Source: an uncultured Prochlorococcus sp. (lineage in GTDB: Bacteria; Cyanobacteriota; Cyanobacteriia; PCC-6307; Cyanobiaceae). From it: DNA of 33,212 nt. The notes below the pieces were generated by a model. It was not told the origin of the DNA. It made no database searches and saw only the letters and a list, made by a program, of their open reading frames with translations. The position numbers and the translations under genes are program-made. Shown here piece by piece: positions 24,540 through 32,047 of this stretch. The stretch spans positions 1 to 33,212 of the forward strand of contig CACAQP010000008.1 of NCBI GenBank assembly GCA_902534685.1, in the 5' to 3' direction. The number at the start of each line of letters is the position of its first letter. Position 1 is the first letter of the stretch.

Positions 24540-26219
24540 TTATGCGGCAGCTTGATCAAGAAGTCTAGAAGCATATTCATTCACTTCTGAAGACACTCCA
24601 CCAATAAGTTCTATTAATTCATGTTTTCTTTGTTGTTTTGTAGTAAGTTTTGATATTGAAGTAAAGGTTATGCCATCAATAACGTTTTTATTAACTTTAA
24701 AATGAGCTAATCCTCCAGCAGCCAAGAAAGGCTGATGCGTAATACACAAAACCTGTTGATCTTTAGAAATTTCTTTTATAAGCTCAACCAAAGAAAGTAA
24801 AGATTTACCACTTAAACCACTATCAATTTCATCTAAAAAGAAAGTATTTGGTTTTTTAGAAATACTAGATTTAATAGATAATAAGAATCTTGACATTTCT
24901 CCACCTGAAATTACATTTGATAGTGGAGCAAGCTTTTGATCAGGATTAGCAGAAAACAAAAAATTTATATTGTCAATTCCATCACCAGAAGGTTTACAGT
25001 CTGAAAATTGAATTAAAAAATTTGCATTTTCTAATCCTAAATCCCTCAAAATGGAGACTACTGAATGTTGTAATTGTTTAGAAATTTTTTTTCTTTCAGC
25101 AGATTGAATAAGAAATAAAGAATTTAAATTACTTTCTAAGCTTTTAATTTGCTCTTCTAAATTACGAATTTCATTATCTTTATAATTTTTTTGAAAATAT
25201 GTCCTTAATTGATCTCGCTTTTCAATTAATTGAGGTAGTTCCAATGAAAACGTTCTCTCCAAATTTTTTAAAAAAAATAATCTTTTTTGTATTTCTGAAA
25301 GATTAGATTCATTATGATCTAAATCTTGTATATATGAAGTTAAAGAGAAAATTAAATCTTCAATATAAGTTTGAATATCTAATAAATTTTCTCTAAACTT
25401 ATGAATTTTTAAATCAAAATCTGCTGTTCTGTTTAAATTTTTTATTACCTGATTTATCAAAGACGTTACTGATGGTTCATCATGACTGAAATTATTTAAT
25501 TTATCTAAAGATGATTGAATTGAATTATTTATTTCGAGATTATTTACAAGTTTATTTTCTAGCAACTCTAATTCTAAGATTTCCTGACTTGATTCTAAAT
25601 TAGCTTCCTCAAGAGTTTTCAATATTTGTTTAGTTATTAAGCTATTTTCTTCTTCCTTCTTAGAGGATTCTATTTTTTCATGCAGTAATCTTTTTAAAAC
25701 CAGACTTTCTTCCCATATATTTTTAATCTTTGTACTTTTGTCTCTCAATTCTTGTGAACATAGATCATCAATAATTAATCTTCTCTTATCTTGAGAATCA
25801 AATATAAAAGTATCTGATTGACCTGCAAAATCAATTAACAAATGTCCCAGTTCTTCTAAAGATTTTTTATTAATTGGTGAATCATTAAGGCTATATTTGG
25901 ATAAAACTTTTTCATTTTTTTTATAAGATTTTCTTTTAATTTTTAATTCAGAGCAACTGCTTTTAAAACCTTTACTAATTAACCATTTGTTAATTTCAAA
26001 AGAAGATGAAAATATTGCCTCGATAGCACAATGATTTTTTCCTGGACGTATTAAATGCTTTAAAGGTATATTAGTTCCACCAAATAAAACATTTAAGGAG
26101 TCAAGAATTAATGATTTACCTGAACCTGAATCTCCAGTAATGATATTCAAACCTTTTTCGAAATTAATTTCTATAATTTCAATTAAAGCTATGTTTTCTA
26201 TTTTTAAGTGTATTAACAT
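24540..26219 (-). CDS. recN: DNA repair protein RecN
   Basis: SMC-like ATPase acting early in double-strand-break repair and cohesion of broken ends. The 559 residues match the family. The N-terminal globular half has MLIHLKIENIALIEIIEINF and a Walker A loop GDSGSGKSLILDSL (about residues 29-42; many RecN proteins read GETGAGKS here, still a valid P-loop). About residues 150-370 are a long Glu/Leu/Ile/Lys-rich coiled coil. The C-terminal half carries the ABC signature VISGGEMSRFLLSIK, Walker B TFFLDEIDSGLSG and the H-loop CITHQPFLAAGG. It is divergent from the UbiB-family kinase gene (56-bp gap) and upstream of uvrA. No SOS operator is evident in the 56-bp gap. Confidence 0.95.
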   Translation of the reverse strand: MLIHLKIENIALIEIIEINFEKGLNIITGDSGSGKSLILDSLNVLFGGTNIPLKHLIRPGKNHCAIEAIFSSSFEINKWLISKGFKSSCSELKIKRKSYKKNEKVLSKYSLNDSPINKKSLEELGHLLIDFAGQSDTFIFDSQDKRRLIIDDLCSQELRDKSTKIKNIWEESLVLKRLLHEKIESSKKEEENSLITKQILKTLEEANLESSQEILELELLENKLVNNLEINNSIQSSLDKLNNFSHDEPSVTSLINQVIKNLNRTADFDLKIHKFRENLLDIQTYIEDLIFSLTSYIQDLDHNESNLSEIQKRLFFLKNLERTFSLELPQLIEKRDQLRTYFQKNYKDNEIRNLEEQIKSLESNLNSLFLIQSAERKKISKQLQHSVVSILRDLGLENANFLIQFSDCKPSGDGIDNINFLFSANPDQKLAPLSNVISGGEMSRFLLSIKSSISKKPNTFFLDEIDSGLSGKSLLSLVELIKEISKDQQVLCITHQPFLAAGGLAHFKVNKNVIDGITFTSISKLTTKQQRKHELIELIGGVSSEVNEYASRLLDQAAA

Positions 26220-26275
26220 GATAAATCTTCTATATAAAAAAATTAACTTCTTTTTTAAAAAAATAAAGGTTTTAA

Positions 26276-28144
26276 GTGTATAAAGTTATGAAAGAAGATT
26301 TTACTGATTTTATAGAAATTTCTGGACTATTGGAATATGACCCAGAAACCATTGCTAAAATTTACAAAAAAAATCCTAAAAGACTTCTAAAAAGACTTTG
26401 GCAGACACTACTCCCTATTTTTGCGTATATCTTTTCAATTGGTTGGGATAAGTTAACTGGTAGATTAAAAAAAGAATCTCATGCAAGATTTAGAGCAAGA
26501 GAATTAACAAATTTATTAGTACAATTAGGGCCTGCATTTGTTAAAGCAGGTCAAGCTTTATCAACAAGGCCAGATATTATTCCAGGAATTCTCCTAGAGG
26601 AATTATCCGAACTACAAGATCAATTACCAGGATTTGATGGGAATAAAGCCATGGAATTAATAGAAGAAGATTTAGATTCCAAAATAGATGAAATATTTTT
26701 AGAAATTGATAGAGATCCAATTTCTGCTGCATCTTTAGGACAAGTTCACAAAGCTAAATTAAAAAATGAGGAAATTGTTGCAGTTAAAGTCCAACGCCCA
26801 GGTTTAAGAGAACAAATAACTTTAGATCTTTATATAGTTAGAAATATTGCATATTGGCTAAAAAATAATATCGGGTTGATAAGAAGTGACCTAGTGGCAT
26901 TGATAGATGAATTAGGGAAAAGAGTTTTTGAAGAAATGGATTATTTAAATGAGGCTGATAATGCTGAAAAGTTCAGAGATATGCATAAACACAACGAAAT
27001 GATTGCTGTCCCAAAAATTTATAAAGAAATTACTTCAAGGAGAGTTTTAACAATGGAATGGATCGATGGTACAAAATTAACGAATTTAGAAGATGTCAAA
27101 AAATTAGGGATCGACCCCGACAAAATGATCGATATAGGAGTGCAGTGCAGTTTAGAACAACTGTTAGAACATGGTTTTTTTCACGCTGACCCACACCCAG
27201 GAAATTTATTAGCTTTAAAAGATGGCAGATTATGTTATCTAGATTTTGGCATGATGAGTGAAGTTTCTAGAGACTCTAGATCTGGTTTAATACAAGCAGT
27301 TGTTCATCTAGTGAATAAAAACTTCGATAAATTATCTCAAGATTTTGTAAAATTAGGATTTTTATCAGAAGAAGTAAATCTCGAACCTATAGTTCCGGCA
27401 TTTCAAGATGTTTTTATTGAAGCTGTTGAACAAGGAGTTTCAAAAATGGATTTTAAGAGTGTTACAGACGACATGTCTGGTGTTATGTATAAATTTCCTT
27501 TCAAATTACCTCCATATTATGCACTTATAATTAGATCTTTACTGACATTAGAAGGAATTGCTTTAAGTGTAGACCCAAATTTCAAAATTTTAGGTGCTGC
27601 TTATCCATATTTTGCTAGACGATTAATGGAAGATCCTGATCCACAATTAAGAGAAAGTTTGAAAGAAATGCTTTTTGATAATAAAAAATTTAATTGGAGT
27701 CGTTTAGAAGATTTACTTTCTAACGCTGCAAAGCAGACGAATCTTGATTTAGAAAAACTCTTAGATGAAGTAATAAATCTTCTTTTTTCTCAAAAAGGAG
27801 GATTTCTTAGAAATGAAATAGTCGAAGGTTTAACAAATCAAATAGATTTATTTAACCTAAAATTATTAAAAAATTTAAATAATTATCTTCCAAACTCAAT
27901 TAAATTAAACATAACAGATCAAAACAACAATTTAAGTAGCCTTATAATATCTGTTGAGCCTTTTAGAAATTTTTTAGAGATTTTACAAAAAGTTCCAGGA
28001 TATTCTATTGATATTTTTCTAAAAAGAGTTCCTAGACTTATAAATGACCCTTATACAAAAGATATGGGTATTAAAATTGCTAAGAAAGTTACGGAAAAGG
28101 GAGTTGTTAGACTTGTAAAGATCGCTGCTGGTGCGAATATCTAA
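26276..28144 (+). CDS. UbiB/ABC1-family atypical kinase
   Basis: A 622-residue protein of the ABC1/ADCK/UbiB family, atypical kinases or ATPases tied to quinone and isoprenoid lipid metabolism in membranes. The signature elements are visible: KxGQ in FVKAGQALSTRPDIIP, SLGQVHKAKL following an Ala-rich loop (SAASLGQ), VAVKVQRPG with the ATP Lys, EEMDYLNEADNAEKF (ExD), HGFFHADPHPGN and the DFG motif YLDFGMMSE. A C-terminal segment (about residues 420-622) is family-extended with an amphipathic region. The GTG at 26276 has AAAGG 6 bases upstream and is favoured; ATG 26288 would lose four residues. A DUF1400-like gene starts 1 bp after its stop, and thrC follows. Confidence 0.9.
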   Translation: MYKVMKEDFTDFIEISGLLEYDPETIAKIYKKNPKRLLKRLWQTLLPIFAYIFSIGWDKLTGRLKKESHARFRARELTNLLVQLGPAFVKAGQALSTRPDIIPGILLEELSELQDQLPGFDGNKAMELIEEDLDSKIDEIFLEIDRDPISAASLGQVHKAKLKNEEIVAVKVQRPGLREQITLDLYIVRNIAYWLKNNIGLIRSDLVALIDELGKRVFEEMDYLNEADNAEKFRDMHKHNEMIAVPKIYKEITSRRVLTMEWIDGTKLTNLEDVKKLGIDPDKMIDIGVQCSLEQLLEHGFFHADPHPGNLLALKDGRLCYLDFGMMSEVSRDSRSGLIQAVVHLVNKNFDKLSQDFVKLGFLSEEVNLEPIVPAFQDVFIEAVEQGVSKMDFKSVTDDMSGVMYKFPFKLPPYYALIIRSLLTLEGIALSVDPNFKILGAAYPYFARRLMEDPDPQLRESLKEMLFDNKKFNWSRLEDLLSNAAKQTNLDLEKLLDEVINLLFSQKGGFLRNEIVEGLTNQIDLFNLKLLKNLNNYLPNSIKLNITDQNNNLSSLIISVEPFRNFLEILQKVPGYSIDIFLKRVPRLINDPYTKDMGIKIAKKVTEKGVVRLVKIAAGANI

Positions 28145-28145
28145 G

Positions 28146-28718
28146 ATGAAGTTTAGTAAATTTTTAAAATTTAAAATATTTTTTGTTTTATTAATCGCTC
28201 AATTATTTTTTAATGTTTCAAAAGTTAATGCTGCTGAAGAAATTAAAATCATATATAGCATCTTTTCTAGAACGATTAAATTAAATTCATTAAAAACTTT
28301 TGCTGAAGAAGGGAATTCAACAAGGCAATTAACAAGAATTTTTAAAGCAACTGGTTCCCCCGACAAAGAAATTAGATCAGTACTAAATAAAGAATTTGAA
28401 ATACCAATTACGATTGCAAGCAAGTTAGTCTATTCAGAGATAGGAAATGTTTTTTTAACAAGACTTTCATCTATTATTCATCCACCAAGAGCAGATGATG
28501 AAAGAACTGGAATGTTAGCTCTTAGATCCAGTGTGATTCAAGGTATAAAAATAGGAGATGGAAAAATAAATCTGATAAGATTTTTTGAAGGATATCCAAC
28601 TAAAACTATTATTTTGGATGTTAATGCTTTGAGCAAAGTTATGAATAAAGTAGAATCAATTTCAGAATTATTAGACTTTTTTACAAACTCTCCTTTGGAA
28701 AAAATTAAAACCGATTAA
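28146..28718 (+). CDS. Secreted DUF1400-like protein lacking the hydrolase domain
   Basis: A 190-residue protein. Residues 1-30 are a signal peptide (basic FKIFF region, hydrophobic VLLIAQLFF core, cleavage near VNA-AEE). The mature part matches the DUF1400 pattern of cyanobacterial alpha/beta-hydrolases: a beta-strand like [24 protein letters not shown], a middle helix [22 protein letters not shown], then [34 protein letters not shown]. In those proteins a hydrolase domain follows; here the protein ends and no catalytic Ser-Asp-His set is present. So it probably acts as a binding or adaptor domain. ATG 28146 is chosen, as it begins the signal peptide cleanly; GTG 28131 would add five residues. 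It lies between UbiB and thrC in one direction. Confidence 0.75.
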   Translation: MKFSKFLKFKIFFVLLIAQLFFNVSKVNAAEEIKIIYSIFSRTIKLNSLKTFAEEGNSTRQLTRIFKATGSPDKEIRSVLNKEFEIPITIASKLVYSEIGNVFLTRLSSIIHPPRADDERTGMLALRSSVIQGIKIGDGKINLIRFFEGYPTKTIILDVNALSKVMNKVESISELLDFFTNSPLEKIKTD

Positions 28719-28723
28719 AAATT

Positions 28724-29827
28724 ATGGCGTTATTTAATAAACTCAAAAATAAACTACGTATCAACTATAGAAAAAAAAGATGGCCTGGTCTTATAGAAGC
28801 TTACAAACAATATCTTCCAGTCACAAAGAACACTCCTATTGTCACTCTAAATGAAGGAAATACACCTTTAATTCTAAGTGACTCAATTAGCAATTTAATT
28901 GGTAACGGAACAAAAGTTTTTTTAAAATATGATGGACTAAATCCCACGGGTTCCTTTAAAGATCGTGGAATGACTATGGCTATTAGCAAAGCAAAAGAAG
29001 AAGGCCGTGAAGCTGTGATATGTGCAAGTACAGGAAACACTTCTGCTGCTGCTGCTGCTTATGCTTCTAGAGGTGGATTAAAGCCTTATGTTTTAATCCC
29101 CGAAGGATTTGTTGCACAAGGAAAACTTGCACAAGCTTTAATGTATGGTGCCGAGATAATATCAATTAATGGAAACTTTGATAAAGCTCTAGAAATTGTT
29201 AGAGATTTATCCTCAGAACACCCAATAGAACTTGTTAATTCAGTAAATCCATATCGAATACAAGGACAAAAAACGGCAGCTTTTGAAATTATTGATGATT
29301 TAGGCGTTGCTCCTGATTGGCTTTGTATTCCAATGGGGAATGCAGGAAATATAACAGCTTATTGGTTAGGATTTAAAGAATATTCAAAGATGAAAAAGAA
29401 TTTAAAATTACCAATCATGATGGGCTTTCAATCTGAAGGATCAGCTCCATTAGTGCAAAATATAATAGTTAAAAATCCGGAAACAATCGCAACTGCAATA
29501 AGAATTGGGAATCCTGTCAATAGAGAAAAAGCCAAAAAAGTTAAAAAAGAAAGTAATGGAGACTTTCAATCAGTAACAGATAATGAGATAATCAATGCCT
29601 ATAAAATCCTCGCTAAAGAAGGTGTATTTTGTGAACCTGCAAGTGCAGCATCAGTTGCAGGACTGATTAAAAATAAAAATAGAATTCAAAAAGAATCAAC
29701 TATTGTTTGTGTTCTTACCGGAAATGGATTAAAAGACCCGGATTGCGCTATTGACAATAATGAAGCTGTTTTTAGAAGGAATATTGAACCATCATTAAAA
29801 AATATTACTAAAATTTTAGGATATTGA
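28724..29827 (+). CDS. thrC: Threonine synthase
   Basis: PLP enzyme converting O-phosphohomoserine to threonine. The 367 residues have the fold-type II core: GNTPLILSD near residue 45, [16 protein letters not shown] with the Schiff-base Lys79, [19 protein letters not shown] (the phosphate-cradle 'STGN' block), and [28 protein letters not shown], and C-terminal TGNGLKDPD. Only the bacterial/plant-type domain without an N-terminal ACT-like extension is present, and length is typical of the short cyanobacterial form. It starts 5 bp after the DUF1400-like gene, so the UbiB, DUF1400-like and thrC genes probably form one transcription unit. The stop is followed by the 347-bp region argued here to be the replication origin. 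Confidence 0.96.
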   Translation: MALFNKLKNKLRINYRKKRWPGLIEAYKQYLPVTKNTPIVTLNEGNTPLILSDSISNLIGNGTKVFLKYDGLNPTGSFKDRGMTMAISKAKEEGREAVICASTGNTSAAAAAYASRGGLKPYVLIPEGFVAQGKLAQALMYGAEIISINGNFDKALEIVRDLSSEHPIELVNSVNPYRIQGQKTAAFEIIDDLGVAPDWLCIPMGNAGNITAYWLGFKEYSKMKKNLKLPIMMGFQSEGSAPLVQNIIVKNPETIATAIRIGNPVNREKAKKVKKESNGDFQSVTDNEIINAYKILAKEGVFCEPASAASVAGLIKNKNRIQKESTIVCVLTGNGLKDPDCAIDNNEAVFRRNIEPSLKNITKILGY

Positions 29828-29847
29828 AATCCAAAATAATTAGTGTC

Positions 29848-29856
29848 TGTGGAAAT
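29848..29856 (-). promoter_or_regulatory. DnaA box-like site 1
   Basis: TGTGGAAAT on + reads ATTTCCACA on -, one mismatch from the cyanobacterial-type TTTTCCACA box. It is the only box here in the reverse orientation and lies 21 bp after the thrC stop. Confidence 0.5.
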
Positions 29857-29922
29857 CAGATAAAACCAATTTTCTTTTGTTAAAAAATATATAAAAATAA
29901 ATTAAATTTGTTTAATAAATAA

Positions 29923-29943
29923 TTTAAATTTCAAAAATTTAAA
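29923..29943. repeat. AT-only inverted repeat in the origin region
   Basis: TTTAAATTT-CAA-AAATTTAAA, perfect 9-bp arms with a 3-base centre. It may help melting or form a cruciform; it could also be chance in such AT-rich DNA. Confidence 0.35.
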
Positions 29944-29966
29944 ATTATCTAACAAAAAGAATTTTT

Positions 29967-29975
29967 TTTTCCACC
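29967..29975 (+). promoter_or_regulatory. DnaA box-like site 2
   Basis: TTTTCCACC, one mismatch from TTTTCCACA, at the end of a nine-T run. It is immediately followed by an inverted repeat (29976-29995). Confidence 0.4.
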
Positions 29976-29995
29976 AGTTTAATTCTTCTTAAACT
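29976..29995. repeat. Inverted repeat in the origin region
   Basis: AGTTTAA-TTCTTC-TTAAACT, perfect 7-bp arms and a 6-base loop, located between DnaA box 2 and boxes 3/4. It might be a structural spacer or a terminator-like hairpin protecting the origin from thrC transcripts; no T-run follows. Confidence 0.35.
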
Positions 29996-30020
29996 AAGTT
30001 AGAAAGTAATTAAAGTGCAA

Positions 30021-30038
30021 TAATCCACAGTTTCCACA
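30021..30038 (+). promoter_or_regulatory. Two abutting DnaA box-like sites (3 and 4)
   Basis: TAATCCACA (30021-30029) is one mismatch from TTATCCACA, and GTTTCCACA (30030-30038) is one mismatch from TTTTCCACA. They are directly adjacent, with no spacer, in the same orientation and point toward the trio repeats. Two adjacent co-oriented boxes next to trios is the layout expected of a basal origin-unwinding module. Confidence 0.6.
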
Positions 30039-30039
30039 G

Positions 30040-30054
30040 TTACTATTACTACTA
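30040..30054 (+). promoter_or_regulatory. DnaA-trio-type repeat
   Basis: TTA-CTA-TTA-CTA-CTA: five consecutive triplets whose complement, read 3'-5', is AAT or GAT, fitting the DnaA-trio rule 3'-[G/A]A[T/A]-5'. The run starts one base after DnaA box 4 and leads straight into TTTTTTT-AATATATATATA. In bacteria where it is characterised, a DnaA filament grows from the boxes onto these triplets and opens the strands. Confidence 0.6.
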
Positions 30055-30174
30055 ATTTTTTTAATATATATATACTAAATAATTAGAATTAGAAATTAAA
30101 ATCATTTCTTGAATTTAATTTACGAAAAAAGTATATTGTGTATATAAAGTTCAAGTATTAAATCCCAAGTCCCA

Positions 30175-31335
30175 ATGGAGATTATTTGTAATCAAAATGA
30201 ATTAAATAATGCTATACAACTAGTAAGTAAAGCAGTAGCATCAAGACCAACTCATCCCATTCTTGCGAATATACTTTTAACTGCCGATGAAGGAACTAAT
30301 AAAATTAGTTTGACAGGTTTTGATCTGAATTTAGGTATTCAAACTTCTTTCGATGGAACTGTAAAAAACAGTGGCGCTATTACGGTACCTTCAAAACTTT
30401 TATCTGAAATAGTAAATAAATTACCTAACGAAACGCCCGTCTTACTAGTAGTAGATGGCGATTCAGATAATGTTTTAATCAAAAGTGATAGAGGTTCTTT
30501 TAATCTAAAAGGAATACCCTCTGATGATTATCCTAATTTGCCATTTGTTGAAAGCGGAACTTCTTTAAATATTGAGCCTAGTTCTTTTTTAAAAGCTTTG
30601 AAGTTTACTATTTTTGCTAGTAGTAATGACGAGTCCAAGCAATTACTTACAGGGGTCAATTTTACTTTTAAACAAAATTATTTAGAGTCTGCGTCTACAG
30701 ATGGCCATAGATTGGCGGTTGCTTTAATTGGTAACGAAGAAAATATAGGAAATAAAGATAACATATCTCAAAGTGAGGGTGATAATTTATCAGTTACTAT
30801 TCCAACTAGGTCATTAAGAGAAATTGAAAAACTAGTAACTTTAAAAAGCACAGAAAATTCAATAAAGCTTTTTTATGACAAAGGTCAAGTCGTTTTTATA
30901 TCTTCTAATCAAATAATTACAACAAGAACTCTTGAAGGCACCTATCCTAATTATTCACAATTAATTCCAGATACTTTTTCGAAAATTTTTAATTTTAATA
31001 CTAAAAAGTTAATTGATGCATTAGAAAGAATTGCTATTTTGGCTGATCAGCAGAGTAGTGTAGTTAAATTTGCATTAGATGATTCAGATTTGGCTTCAAT
31101 AAGTGCAGATGCACAAGATATAGGTAATGCAAATGAATCTATTCCTGTTTCCTATTCTGGAGAAAATTTTGATATTGCATTTAATGTTAGATACCTCTTG
31201 GAAGGTTTAAAAGTTATTGCTAGTGAAAATGTACTTTTAAAGTGTAATATTGCAACTACTCCAGCTGTTTTTGTTCCAGAAGACAATCTTAATTCTTTTA
31301 CTTATCTCGTAATGCCTGTTCAGGTTCGTTCTTAA
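30175..31335 (+). CDS. dnaN: DNA polymerase III beta subunit (sliding clamp)
   Basis: Ring-shaped dimer that tethers polymerase III to DNA. The 386 residues (E. coli 366) span three clamp domains. The N-terminal domain has MEIICNQNELNNAIQLVSKAVASRPTHPILANILL with the conserved PTHPIL, and FDLNLGI; the middle contains STDGHRLAVALI and IPTRSLREIEKL; the C-terminal domain contains LEGTYPNY, ILADQQSSVVKF, NVRYLLEGLKVI and ends in TYLVMPVQVRS, equivalent to the VMPMR(L) end that lines the protein-binding pocket. Compared with E. coli it has an acidic/Asn insert (ENIGNKDNISQSEGDN). It starts 120 bp after the trio repeats, with no SD, and is followed after 1 bp by the PRC-barrel gene. Confidence 0.97.
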   Translation: MEIICNQNELNNAIQLVSKAVASRPTHPILANILLTADEGTNKISLTGFDLNLGIQTSFDGTVKNSGAITVPSKLLSEIVNKLPNETPVLLVVDGDSDNVLIKSDRGSFNLKGIPSDDYPNLPFVESGTSLNIEPSSFLKALKFTIFASSNDESKQLLTGVNFTFKQNYLESASTDGHRLAVALIGNEENIGNKDNISQSEGDNLSVTIPTRSLREIEKLVTLKSTENSIKLFYDKGQVVFISSNQIITTRTLEGTYPNYSQLIPDTFSKIFNFNTKKLIDALERIAILADQQSSVVKFALDDSDLASISADAQDIGNANESIPVSYSGENFDIAFNVRYLLEGLKVIASENVLLKCNIATTPAVFVPEDNLNSFTYLVMPVQVRS

Positions 31336-31336
31336 G

Positions 31337-32044
31337 TTGAAACTACCTCACACAATTTTATTAAGTGAATTACTAAATTATAATGTTAAGGGTAATAAGG
31401 CCTTAAATTATGGGAATGGTGAAAGTGTTTGGATGCATCCTCCCGTTCATCGTATTTTAGGATGGTACTCTCGTCCTTCAAATTTTGATTTAAAGCGAAA
31501 TGTTTGGAGACTAAATCAAATTAGTCAAATAATAGATAATGAAATTTATGTTCAAGGTGATCCTGCAATTTCTGATTTAGCAACTTTAAATAGGTTTCCA
31601 ACTTTAATAGAAGCTAATTTGATTAATATAAAAGGCTCCAAAATTGGAGTGATAGCAGATTTTTTGTTTGAAATGAGAACTGGTCAAATTAAATATTATT
31701 TAGTTTCTCGAGCGAATCCTAAGATTCCAGGTTCTAGTAGATGGAAATTAAATATTGAAAATATAAATGATCAACAACCTGGTCTAGTTTTCTGTGATAA
31801 AAACTCTTTAGAAGATTTAATTTTAGTAAAGTCAAGTATTAAAAATGAATTTTTACAAAAAGGACAAAAAATTATTGATAAATTTGATCAAATGAAAAAT
31901 ATAGCTTCAAATAGACTAGAGGATTGGCTTGAAGAAGATGAAGATATAAACCAAAACTTAGATTTTCAACAAAAAAGTTTTTATAATGATAAAAGAATAT
32001 CAAGATCTTCTACTGACAAAAGAGAAGATGACCCTTGGATTTAA
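31337..32044 (+). CDS. PRC-barrel domain protein, unknown role
   Basis: A 235-residue protein of unknown function. A central PRC-barrel-like segment is recognisable: NIKGSKIGVIADFLFEMRTGQIKYYLVSRANP (about residues 98-129), the 'G..iG.v.dl..d..tG.i.y..v' pattern. The N-terminal part has WMHPPVHRILGWYSRPSNFDLKRNVWRLNQI; an upstream repeat-like PAISDLATLNRFP could be a second, degenerate barrel. The C-terminal 60 residues are acidic and Lys-rich and end EDDPWI. In other proteins PRC barrels bind RNA (RimM) or sit in photosystem/membrane proteins; neither can be claimed here. The start is a TTG with no SD, one base after dnaN, and purL starts 3 bp after the stop, so translation is probably coupled across the three genes. 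Confidence 0.75.
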   Translation: MKLPHTILLSELLNYNVKGNKALNYGNGESVWMHPPVHRILGWYSRPSNFDLKRNVWRLNQISQIIDNEIYVQGDPAISDLATLNRFPTLIEANLINIKGSKIGVIADFLFEMRTGQIKYYLVSRANPKIPGSSRWKLNIENINDQQPGLVFCDKNSLEDLILVKSSIKNEFLQKGQKIIDKFDQMKNIASNRLEDWLEEDEDINQNLDFQQKSFYNDKRISRSSTDKREDDPWI

Positions 32045-32047
32045 AGA

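Larger units (their letters stand above)
29828..30174. other. Candidate chromosomal replication origin between thrC and dnaN
   Basis: The longest gene-free stretch in the window. It holds four near-consensus DnaA boxes, five consecutive DnaA-trio-type triplets, two AT-rich inverted repeats and a long run of A/T bases (30055-30120), all in 347 bp next to dnaN. No ORF of note, tRNA or terminator is seen. Order from left: box 1 (-), AT repeat, box 2, hairpin, boxes 3 and 4 in tandem, trios, A/T tract, dnaN. Base composition also shifts around it: a hand-counted thrC line (29341-29400) has A28/T16, and a dnaN line (30301-30360) has A18/T24 with G over C, both on the + strand, as expected if the leading strand switches here. 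dnaA itself is not in the window. Confidence 0.7.

Noticed and set aside
26220-26275. LexA-type SOS operator for recN
   Set aside because: No recognisable dyad in the 56-bp recN-UbiB gap; AT-only sequence.
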